Positions 1-5,000 of a DNA stretch of 6,865 nucleotides are shown piece by piece. Below the pieces are notes generated by a model, which worked only from the letters and a program-made list of their open reading frames with translations, was not told the origin of the DNA and did not search any database. The stretch comes from an uncultured Holophagaceae bacterium (GTDB taxonomy: Bacteria; Acidobacteriota; Holophagae; Holophagales; Holophagaceae): the NCBI GenBank assembly GCA_903876615.1, contig CAIRAS010000175.1, positions 1 through 6,865 on the forward strand. The letters are read 5' to 3'. Every line of letters starts with the position of its first letter. The first letter of the stretch is position 1. The translations under genes were made by a program, and so were the position numbers.

Positions 1-2
1 CC

Positions 3-28
3 CGACTCCTGTTCCCGGTCAGGAGTCG
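3..28. other. 9-bp perfect stem-loop upstream of the first gene
   Basis: The sequence shows CGACTCCTG, an 8-base loop, and CAGGAGTCG, a perfect 9-bp inverted repeat. There is no T tract after it on the plus strand, and the base sequence before position 1 is not available, so a minus-strand T tract cannot be judged. It could end transcription of a gene left of the window, or lie in the leader of the operon that begins at 83. Position only 55 bp ahead of the first start codon makes either reading possible. Function is unassigned. Confidence 0.4.
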
Positions 29-82
29 CTATGCTGTCCGTACCACCTCAAGCTTCCCGGCCGGATGGCCATCAGGATCTGC

Positions 83-361
83 ATGTCCCGCGTCCGCATC
101 CACCGTCCCCACAGCCTCGGCAGCCAGGAGGTGCGGCGGCGCTTCGACGAGGTGGCCTCCAGCCTCCACCAGCACTACGGGCTCAGCCTGGAGTGGGACG
201 GCCTGGGCGGCGCCTTCCACGGCCATGGGGTCACCGGCGAGGTGCAGGTGGCGGAGGACCACATCGCCATCGACATGCATCTGGGCATCATGCTCTGGCC
301 CTTCACCCATAAGATCCAGGAGTCCCTCGAGCAGCAGGTCGACCGGCTCCTGGCGAGCTAA
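83..361 (+). CDS. Polyhydroxyalkanoic acid system family protein (PHA granule-associated small protein)
   Basis: A 92-residue soluble protein recognised as the PHA_gran_rgn family (polyhydroxyalkanoic acid system protein), small proteins encoded in or near PHA storage loci. The family hallmark is visible at the N-terminus: a short beta strand and then HRPHSLG at residues 7-13, followed by an amphipathic helix (about 14-33). The middle section, about 36-68, alternates beta-type stretches (LSLEWDG, GEVQVAEDHIAIDMHLG), and the C-terminus (74-92) is a helix ending in QQVDRLLAS. Full length for the family. I chose the ATG at 83 because AGGA at 74-77 lies 5 bases upstream and because the family normally begins a few residues before the RPHSLG motif; an in-frame ATG at 65 has no convincing ribosome site. 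It leads an operon with the ACBP gene 29 bp downstream. The exact molecular role of the family is not established; granule association is known from gene context. Confidence 0.82.
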   Translation: MSRVRIHRPHSLGSQEVRRRFDEVASSLHQHYGLSLEWDGLGGAFHGHGVTGEVQVAEDHIAIDMHLGIMLWPFTHKIQESLEQQVDRLLAS

Positions 362-390
362 GCCGGGACCTTTCCCGCATAGGAGGCACG

Positions 391-660
391 ATGGCCATCG
401 ACCCCACCCTGCAGGCGCAGTTCGAGGCGGCCCAGGCCCAGGCCAAGACCGCCACCCAGCGGCCGGACAACGACACCCTGCTCAGCCTCTACGCCTACTA
501 CAAGCAGGCCACGGCGGGCGACGCCGGGGACGACCGGCCCGGCGCCTTCGACTTCGTGGCGCGCGCCAAGTTCGACGCCTGGGCCAAGCTCAGGGGCACG
601 CCCCCCGAAGATGCCATGCGCGGCTACCTCTTCGTCGTGGCTGGCATGGATTTCGACTAG
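391..660 (+). CDS. Acyl-CoA-binding protein (ACBP)
   Basis: An 89-residue cytosolic four-helix protein that binds medium- and long-chain acyl-CoA esters. Nearly the full family signature is readable: LYAYYKQAT at 33-41, RPGAFDF at 49-55, KFDAWAKLRG at 60-69 and EDAMRGY at 73-79. The ligand-contact residues of animal ACBP (Tyr28, Lys32, Lys54, Tyr73) match Tyr34, Lys38, Lys60 and Tyr79 here with a constant offset of six. One small departure is Phe61 where the family usually has Trp (KWDAW). The length is typical of a stand-alone ACBP. The start follows AGGAGG at 381-386. It sits between the PHA system gene and the TPR gene in one operon, so a role in pooling or delivering acyl-CoA for PHA or lipid turnover is likely but inferred. 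ACBP is common in eukaryotes and patchy in bacteria. Confidence 0.93.
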   Translation: MAIDPTLQAQFEAAQAQAKTATQRPDNDTLLSLYAYYKQATAGDAGDDRPGAFDFVARAKFDAWAKLRGTPPEDAMRGYLFVVAGMDFD

Positions 661-694
661 CAGGAGCAAGGCAACCTCACTGGGAGAACTCTCG

Positions 695-1477
695 ATGGCC
701 AAGCCAGCCTGGACGGCATTCCCTTACGCCGACAAGATCTACGTGTACACGGCCGCAACCGCCAAGAAGGCTTGGCCCCGGCTCCACAAGGGGAACCGCG
801 AGCCCTTCCCCGAAGACAAGAATGTGCTCCAGGCCTGGCTTCACTACCATGCCGGCGAGTTCGCCAAGGCCGTCGAGGTGGGCCTGGCCGCCGGCGCGGC
901 GGGTTCCAACGTGGCGAACCACGCCCAGAACATCTACGCCAACTACCTGGAGGAGGACGAGGCGGCCCAGCTGAAGCTCTTCCAGGAGGTGGCCGCGCGG
1001 TGCGAGGCGCAGATGGCCAAGGCGCCCGGGGACGCCTTCAACTGCTACCTCCACGCCTACGCCCTCGGGCGCTACAGCCAGGGCATCTCCGTGGTGAAGG
1101 CCCTGGCCCAGGGCCTGGGCGGCAAGATCAAGGACAGCCTCACCCGCGCCCTGGAACTGGACCCGGAGCACGCCGATGCCCACGCCGCCCTGGGCACCTA
1201 CCACGCCGAGGTCATCGACAAGGTGGGCAGCCTGGTGGGCAGCCTCACCTATGGCGCCAAGGAGAAGGTCGGCCTGGAGCACTACCGGAAGTGCCTCGAG
1301 CTATTCCCGGAATCGGCCATCTACCGCATCGAGTATGCCAACGGCCTGGTCCTGCTCAAGGGCCGCAGTGGGCGGAAGGAGGCCGAGGCCCTGTACCGCG
1401 AGGCGGCCGCAGTCCAGCCCCTGGACGCCATGGAGCGCCTGGACGTCGAGCTGGCCAAGGCGGAACTGGCAGATTGA
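695..1477 (+). CDS. TPR-like helical repeat protein of PHA operon, function unknown
   Basis: A 260-residue cytosolic protein with no signal peptide or membrane segment. It opens with a distinctive aromatic stretch (FPYADKIYVYTAATAKKAWPRLHKG, in two parts around residues 9-33), then helical pairs that look like degenerate tetratricopeptide repeats: about 43-63, 132-180 with ALELDPEHADAHAALGTYH (about 149-167), 188-224 with YRKCLELFPESAIYRIEYANGL, and 226-256. LELDPEHADAH and LELFPESAIYR are the typical helix-B to helix-A turns of TPRs. Start chosen at ATG 695, preceded by GGGAG at 682-686; the reading frame is open back to 611 but that would overlap the ACBP gene by 50 bases. It is the last gene of the plus-strand operon, 34 bp after ACBP. 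TPRs mediate protein contacts, so it may scaffold granule or acyl-CoA proteins; that is inference only. Confidence 0.8.
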   Translation: MAKPAWTAFPYADKIYVYTAATAKKAWPRLHKGNREPFPEDKNVLQAWLHYHAGEFAKAVEVGLAAGAAGSNVANHAQNIYANYLEEDEAAQLKLFQEVAARCEAQMAKAPGDAFNCYLHAYALGRYSQGISVVKALAQGLGGKIKDSLTRALELDPEHADAHAALGTYHAEVIDKVGSLVGSLTYGAKEKVGLEHYRKCLELFPESAIYRIEYANGLVLLKGRSGRKEAEALYREAAAVQPLDAMERLDVELAKAELAD

Positions 1478-1690
1478 CGAGGGTTCTTCCGGGATTCCCG
1501 GGAATGCCAACGGCCCGTGGATTCATCCGGCACGTAGGGGAAGAGCAACCACTCTCGCAGAGGATGCGGAGAGGGCTGAGGTTCGCAGAGGATAGCGGTT
1601 AGGCCACAGCCCTCAGCGGCCCTCCGCTCCCCTCGTCATTTCTCCGCGAGAGTGGTTGCTCTTCACCGGAGATTCTGGATGAACCAAAGA
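1478..1690. other. Convergent intergenic gap carrying a long palindromic element
   Basis: This 213-bp gap separates the 3' ends of two convergent genes, the TPR gene and the patatin gene. No coding potential stands out. Positions 1540-1664 are occupied by the inverted-repeat element described separately; the flanks (1478-1539 and 1665-1690) show nothing recognisable. There is no simple T-tract terminator for either gene, so the palindromic element is the best candidate for ending transcription from both sides. Confidence 0.6.
1540..1664. repeat. 125-bp long inverted repeat (REP/MITE-like) between convergent genes
   Basis: The outer arms 1540-1558 and 1646-1664 are a perfect 19-bp inverted repeat (GAAGAGCAACCACTCTCGC and its complement). 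Inside them, GCGGAG at 1566-1571 pairs with CTCCGC at 1622-1627, and GCTGAGG at 1575-1581 pairs with CCTCAGC at 1611-1617, so the whole unit folds as one long, interrupted hairpin. Two direct copies of TCGCAGAGGAT lie at 1555-1565 and 1583-1593. Cropped, symmetrical ends, low coding signal and CGCAGAGG-type repeats resemble dispersed intergenic palindromes found in many bacterial genomes. No transposase is present and I see no clear target duplication. It may act as a bidirectional terminator or mRNA 3'-end stabiliser. That it is dispersed in this genome is inferred. Confidence 0.72.
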
Positions 1691-2911
1691 TCACCGGCCT
1701 TTGGCGCCCTTCCGACTGAGCCCAACCTCCAGGACCCGCAGGGCCCCATCCAGCTGATCGGCCACGCTCACCTTGCGCTCGCGGGGAGACTCGATGCAGT
1801 CCCAGACGGTCCGGTAGGGATCCGCCAGCACGTCCAGCTGAAGGGCCAGCCCGTGTTTCTCGAACAGGGGTCCGAGCAACTCCCGCCGTCGCCAGAGGTC
1901 CTGCCGGGTCTGCTGGTAGGCGATCTCGCAGATCTTGCGGCGGGAGCGGAAGCGGAAGAGGTTCGTGAAGAGCCGATGCTCGGTGGACTCCGGCTGGAAC
2001 AGCACCAGGTCACTGTCCGGATGGCTCTGGGCGGCGCGCTCCATGCCCAGGACGGCCCGGGAGTGGATGAGGATCCGGAAGCTCTGGGACAGCAGGGCCG
2101 GCAGCCCGCCCCGCTGGACCGCCCGCTTCCCCAGCGCCTCACGGGCATCCTCGGAGCCCGTGTCCATGGGCACCAGGGGATTCACGCAGAGCAGCAGGTC
2201 AGCGCCATGGTCCAGGGCTACGGAGGCATGCATGGTCTTCAGGAGCACGCCGTCCACGCAGACCCGTCCCTCGACCTCGACGGGCTGGTAGAGGCCGGGC
2301 ACGGCCGTGCTGGCCTGCACCGCGAGGGAGATGGGGATGTGGTCCATGCCCTGGCCGCCGAACACCACCCTCCGACCCGTCTCCACATCCGTCGCCACCA
2401 CGAAGAACTTCTGCCGCAGCTGCCGGAAGTCGTCGCTGCGGCCCGGTCGCGAGAAGGCCTTCGCCAGGTATTCCTGGACGCCCTCATTGCTGAACAGGGC
2501 CACCGGGAGGGAGCGGCCGAGGCCCTCGAGGGTCCCGATGAAGGAGGGATCCTCCGGCCCCTTGGCCAGCTGCGTCAGGGCCTCGCTGATCACCGAAGGC
2601 AGCTGGAGCCCACGCCGCGCCATTTCCTTGTAGGCCGGCATGAAGAAAATGGACTGGTCGAACAGGGCCTCACTGCCGCCCTCGGCGGCCAGGCCCCGGA
2701 TCATCTCGGTCACCGTGACGCCATTGACCAGATGGGCCCCGATGAAGGAGCCTGCGCTCACCCCTACGATGACTCGCAGGCGGTTCAGGTCGAGGCCCCC
2801 GATGGCTTCCTCAAGGGCTCGGAGGGCGCCTACTTCGTAGACGCCCCCCAGCACCCCTCCGGCAGCCAAGGCGAGCCCCACCCGCCCCTTGGCACGGCGA
2901 CGGGAGGGCAT
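1691..2911 (-). CDS. Patatin-like phospholipase family protein in a PHA operon
   Basis: A 406-residue patatin-fold serine acyl hydrolase. The N-terminal domain holds all three catalytic elements: the glycine-rich oxyanion segment GGVLGGVYEVG (residues 18-28), the nucleophile elbow GVSAG with Ser52, and the dyad aspartate Asp220 in VDG (219-221). The stretch ASTAVPGLYQPVEVEGR (200-216) just before Asp220 is typical of the bacterial RssA-like group. The C-terminal part, about 250-406, is rich in charged residues (RFRSRRK, RRRELL) and not recognised. No signal peptide, so it probably acts in the cytosol. Its ATG follows the phasin stop by only 7 bases, and the phasin TGA forms part of its TGAGGG ribosome site (2921-2916), so it is co-transcribed and probably coupled. 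Substrate is unknown: phospholipid on the granule surface, or the polyester itself, are both possible given its neighbours. Confidence 0.9.
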   Translation of the reverse strand: MPSRRRAKGRVGLALAAGGVLGGVYEVGALRALEEAIGGLDLNRLRVIVGVSAGSFIGAHLVNGVTVTEMIRGLAAEGGSEALFDQSIFFMPAYKEMARRGLQLPSVISEALTQLAKGPEDPSFIGTLEGLGRSLPVALFSNEGVQEYLAKAFSRPGRSDDFRQLRQKFFVVATDVETGRRVVFGGQGMDHIPISLAVQASTAVPGLYQPVEVEGRVCVDGVLLKTMHASVALDHGADLLLCVNPLVPMDTGSEDAREALGKRAVQRGGLPALLSQSFRILIHSRAVLGMERAAQSHPDSDLVLFQPESTEHRLFTNLFRFRSRRKICEIAYQQTRQDLWRRRELLGPLFEKHGLALQLDVLADPYRTVWDCIESPRERKVSVADQLDGALRVLEVGLSRKGAKGR

Positions 2912-2918
2912 GGGACCC

Positions 2919-3344
2919 TCAGGCCTTGGCAGACTTGGTCTTGCGCTTGGGCGCTTCGGCAGGTTTGGCGGCCGGCTTGGCAGGGGCCTTGGTCTTGGCC
3001 ACCAGCTTCGTCAGCTCCTCCACCCGCTGGGTGAGGTTGACGATCTCTTCCCGGGTCGGGACGCCCAGACGGTGCATGGCCGTCGCCAGTCCGCCTTCGA
3101 AGGGAGTCGAGAGCTTGTCCCAGGCACCCTTGGCATCACCCTTCAGGCCCTTGGCGCGCTCTGCGAGCTCAAGGATGCGCTCCTTGTTCGCCTCATCCAG
3201 CTCCGCGCCCTTGTCCACGAGCTGGTTGAAGAGGCGGGTGCCTTCCTCTCCGGCGACGCTGTAGGCCCCGAGGCCCGCCAGCCAGATGTGGTAGGCAGAT
3301 TCCTTCAGGCTGGGCATGAGGTCGTTCTTCTTCTTGATGGCCAT
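2919..3344 (-). CDS. Phasin-like polyhydroxyalkanoate granule-associated protein
   Basis: A 141-residue protein of the poly(hydroxyalkanoate) granule-associated / phasin group, which coats storage granules and limits their coalescence. After a basic start (MAIKKKND) comes a long amphipathic helical region with the family motif YHIWLAGLGAYSVAGEEG (residues 18-35) and FNQLVDKGAELDEANK (38-53). A predicted coiled coil, LTQRVEELTKLVAK, lies around 103-116. The last 25 residues are a Lys/Ala/Pro tail (KAPAKPAAKPAEAPKRK), histone-like in composition and reminiscent of PhaF-type granule proteins that also touch DNA. Start taken at 3344 because AAAGGAG (3352-3358) lies 7 bases upstream and family similarity starts here; an open extension back to 3488 overlaps phaR. 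It sits 46 bp after phaR, with a small 5-bp stem-loop (3362-3377) in the gap. Confidence 0.87.
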   Translation of the reverse strand: MAIKKKNDLMPSLKESAYHIWLAGLGAYSVAGEEGTRLFNQLVDKGAELDEANKERILELAERAKGLKGDAKGAWDKLSTPFEGGLATAMHRLGVPTREEIVNLTQRVEELTKLVAKTKAPAKPAAKPAEAPKRKTKSAKA

Positions 3345-3351
3345 GGTCTTG

Positions 3352-3358
3352 CTCCTTT
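3352..3358 (-). promoter_or_regulatory. Ribosome binding site that fixes the phasin start
   Basis: On the minus strand AAAGGAG stands 7 bases before the ATG at 3344. This strong site settles the start against the upstream in-frame ATG at 3488, which lies inside phaR and has no such site. Confidence 0.8.
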
Positions 3359-3390
3359 CATCCGGCTCCAGCGCCGGGAGGGGTTTGGGA

Positions 3391-3861
3391 TTAACGAGCG
3401 GTCTTGCGGGTGGAGCGGGGTCGGCTGGGTGGTTTCGGGCGGTCCGTCCTGGCTTCCAGCTCGGCCAGGGTGGCTTCGAGCTCAGCAAGGCGAGCCCGCA
3501 GCTGGGTCATGTCCTCGGGCCCGGCAGTGGCGTGGGCGAGGCGGTCCACGGAGGTACGGACCATGCGGTCGACCTTGGCCTGGACCCGGTCGGCCCCCTC
3601 GCTCAGGACCTCGCTGCCCCGCCGGATGACCTCATGCAGAAGGTCGCCCGAAAGCAGGGAGGAGCCGCGCTTGTGGTCTTCGTAGATGCTCTGGGCCAGG
3701 GTCTGGGAGGTGACGTCCTCGCCGGTGCCGCTGTCGACCACCTTGATCTCCTGGCCGGAACGAATCCAGGCCGAGATCTCCTCGAGCGAAACGTAGCGGC
3801 TCTCTTCCGTGTCGTAGAGCTTCCGGCTGGCGCCACCGTACCGTTTGATCAGGCGGATCAT
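3391..3861 (-). CDS. phaR: PHA synthesis repressor / granule-binding regulator PhaR
   Basis: A 156-residue transcription regulator that in well-studied bacteria binds both DNA and nascent PHA, repressing phasin (and itself) until polymer appears. The N-terminal DNA-binding domain (PHB/PHA accumulation regulator, residues about 3-62) is clear: IKRYGGASRKLYDTEESRYVS (5-25), EEISAWIRSGQEIKVVDSGTGEDVTSQTLAQ. A second helical segment (about 68-108) corresponds to the PHB accumulation regulatory domain; a coiled coil follows (LRARLAELEATLAELEAR, 121-138), then a basic Pro/Arg tail. Oddity: KRYGGASRKLYDT carries two extra residues compared with the usual KRYGNRKLYDT/KRYGSRKLYDT. Start at 3861 follows GAAAGGGG (3868-3875). 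It heads the phaR-phasin-patatin operon and lies just downstream of two matching palindromes, consistent with autorepression. Confidence 0.92.
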   Translation of the reverse strand: MIRLIKRYGGASRKLYDTEESRYVSLEEISAWIRSGQEIKVVDSGTGEDVTSQTLAQSIYEDHKRGSSLLSGDLLHEVIRRGSEVLSEGADRVQAKVDRMVRTSVDRLAHATAGPEDMTQLRARLAELEATLAELEARTDRPKPPSRPRSTRKTAR

Positions 3862-3883
3862 CCTGGACCCCTTTCAGGATTCA

Positions 3884-3889
3884 AATATA
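3884..3889 (-). promoter_or_regulatory. Candidate -10 box for phaR (TATATT)
   Basis: Reading the minus strand, TATATT lies about 22 bases before the phaR start codon and overlaps the edge of the proximal palindrome. No good -35 hexamer sits at 16-18 bp spacing. An alternative -10 is TATAGT at 3953-3958, overlapping the last codons of the upstream ATPase gene; a TTGACA-like TCGACA sits 21 bp above it, which is too far for an ideal promoter. Either would place repressor sites over or just downstream of the promoter. Confidence 0.25.
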
Positions 3890-3902
3890 CCGCATTGCGG
3901 TA
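3888..3902. promoter_or_regulatory. Palindromic operator candidate 1, TACCGCATTGCGGTA
   Basis: A 15-base palindrome with perfect 7-base arms around a single central base. It has the form TACCGC-N3-GCGGTA and is matched by a second copy 33 bp away (centre to centre, about three helical turns). Sites for PhaR proteins in other bacteria are short GC-type palindromes (for example CTGC-N3/4-GCAG, from memory), so PhaR binding is the natural guess. It lies 27 bp upstream of the phaR start codon. Confidence 0.6.
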
Positions 3903-3915
3903 AAGACGCCAGGAG

Positions 3916-3940
3916 AAAATTACCGCGATGCGGTAATTTT
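3916..3940. promoter_or_regulatory. Palindromic operator candidate 2 inside an 11-bp perfect stem-loop
   Basis: The core TACCGCGATGCGGTA (3921-3935) repeats operator 1 with changes only in the three central bases. The symmetry extends outward to 3916-3926 paired with 3930-3940, an 11-bp perfect stem with a 3-base loop. On the plus strand it is followed by a run of eight T (3937-3944); on the minus strand it ends in four T. Read on the minus strand it lies 14 bp after the stop of the ATPase operon and before phaR, so it may end that operon and also bind the regulator. Confidence 0.6.
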
Positions 3941-3944
3941 TTTT
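3916..3944. terminator. Possible intrinsic terminator of the ArsA-like operon (bidirectional form)
   Basis: The 11-bp stem flanked by A and T tracts has the symmetrical A-stem-T form of bidirectional Rho-independent terminators. The longer T tract faces the plus strand, where no gene precedes it, while the minus-strand T tract is short (4). It is correctly placed to end the operon that stops at 3954. The duplicate palindrome nearby argues that its first role may be protein binding, so this call is tentative. Confidence 0.4.
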
Positions 3945-3953
3945 AATTACTTA

Positions 3954-5000
3954 CTATAAAGACTTTGTGTTTAGCATTTTGTCGAAAAGCTGGCCCAGCT
4001 CCACCAGATCGCCGGGGGGATTGGGCTCCAGGGGCACGGGGAGGATCTCCTGGGGACCCGGCAAGAGGCTCCGCAGGAGCTCCAGGCCACGCCGGTCCCG
4101 GGCCGCCAGGAAGCGCAGCAGCTCGGCACCCGGCCCTCGGCCCGCGCCGGGCCCCGGCTCCGGGTGGAGCTGGTTCACCAGGACGGGGCCGAGCCGGTGG
4201 CCGGTCTCCTGCAGCTTGCGCAGGAAGAACATCGCGTCGGGCACCCGGTCCGAGCCGGGCCCCGCCACCAGCAGGAAGCGGGTCTCCCGGGCCTGCAGCA
4301 GCTTCTGGACTTCCTCGGCCCGCTGGCGGAACCCCTCGAAGAGGGGCGCGAAGGCCCGGATGAACTCCACCACGTCCAGCAGGAAGCGCCGCCCGACGAG
4401 GCGGTCGGACAGCTCCATGGCCCCCATGGCCGCGAGGCGGTAGCCCAGGTTCTTCCCGCCCTTGCGGTCCCACCAGGGGTCCATGGCGAACCGGATGGCC
4501 CGGTTGTTCACCAGGTGCATCATCCGCTCCGGCGCCTGGAGGAAGTCCAGGGCCTGGCGGGTGGGCGGCGTGTCCAGGATGATCCGGTCGTACCGACCCG
4601 AGGCCCGCATCTCGAAGAGCCGCTCCATGGCCATGTATTCCAGGATGCCCGCCAGGTTTCCGGCCATGTCCCGGTAGAACGGGTTGGAGAAGATCCGCTC
4701 CGCGGCCGCGGCATCGGGGGCGTAGGTGTGGATGAGGCGGTCGAAGGTCCGCTTCGCGTCCAGGAGGGCCGCATCCAGGTGGCCAGGCGCCACCTCGCGC
4801 ACGGGGACCGGCTCATCCAATGCAGCCTTGCCCACGCCGAGGGCATCCTTGAGGCGCAGCGAAGGATCGAAGGTCATCACCAGGGTTCGGCGCCCCTGCT
4901 GGGCGGACCCCAGGGCCAGGGCCGCCGCCAGGGTGGTCTTGCCCACGCCGCCGGCGCCCACCACCACGAGGAGGTCGCCCGAGAGCACGCCGGCGCTCAT
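3954..5000 (-). CDS. ArsA/Get3-family ATPase, second of a pair, lacking the signature P-loop lysine
   Basis: A 348-residue cytosolic P-loop ATPase of the ArsA/Get3 (anion-transporting ATPase-like) group. The Walker A reads GAGGVGKTT (15-23): the catalytic Lys21 is kept but the intradimer signature lysine of GKGGVGKTT is replaced by Ala16. Switch I is FDPSLRLKDAL (Asp45), switch II ILDTPPTRQALDFL (141-154) where Get3/ArsA have DTxPTGH, and VNQL (275-278) is the base-binding motif. A hydrophobic, Met-rich middle region (about 107-135, 158-175) could be a client or partner surface. No cysteine, hence no CxxC zinc clasp. The ATG overlaps the stop of the upstream partner gene (ATGA), with AGGAG at 5006-5010, so the two are translationally coupled. 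Arsenite export is unlikely: there is no arsB, arsR or metal-binding cysteine. Probably acts as a heterodimer with its partner on membrane-protein or other cargo. Confidence 0.88.
   Translation of the reverse strand: MSAGVLSGDLLVVVGAGGVGKTTLAAALALGSAQQGRRTLVMTFDPSLRLKDALGVGKAALDEPVPVREVAPGHLDAALLDAKRTFDRLIHTYAPDAAAAERIFSNPFYRDMAGNLAGILEYMAMERLFEMRASGRYDRIILDTPPTRQALDFLQAPERMMHLVNNRAIRFAMDPWWDRKGGKNLGYRLAAMGAMELSDRLVGRRFLLDVVEFIRAFAPLFEGFRQRAEEVQKLLQARETRFLLVAGPGSDRVPDAMFFLRKLQETGHRLGPVLVNQLHPEPGPGAGRGPGAELLRFLAARDRRGLELLRSLLPGPQEILPVPLEPNPPGDLVELGQLFDKMLNTKSL

Noticed and set aside
611..694. Earlier start for the TPR protein
   Set aside because: It would overlap the ACBP gene by 50 bases; ATG 695 has a GGGAG site at good spacing.
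225..974. A 249-codon plus-strand open frame
   Set aside because: It crosses three well-supported genes in another frame and is Arg/Pro-rich with no domain.
1388..1405. A third operator-like match, TACCGCGAGGCGG
   Set aside because: It lies inside the TPR coding region, the right arm lacks the final TA, and codons for Tyr-Arg-Glu-Ala-Ala explain it.
1652..3034. A 460-codon open frame on the plus strand
   Set aside because: It is antisense to the patatin gene, whose catalytic motifs are intact on the minus strand. The plus-strand product has no recognisable domain and the length is explained by high GC content.
3345..3488. N-terminal extension of the phasin
   Set aside because: It overlaps the end of phaR, is Pro/Arg-rich, and the strong AAAGGAG site with family similarity begins at 3344.
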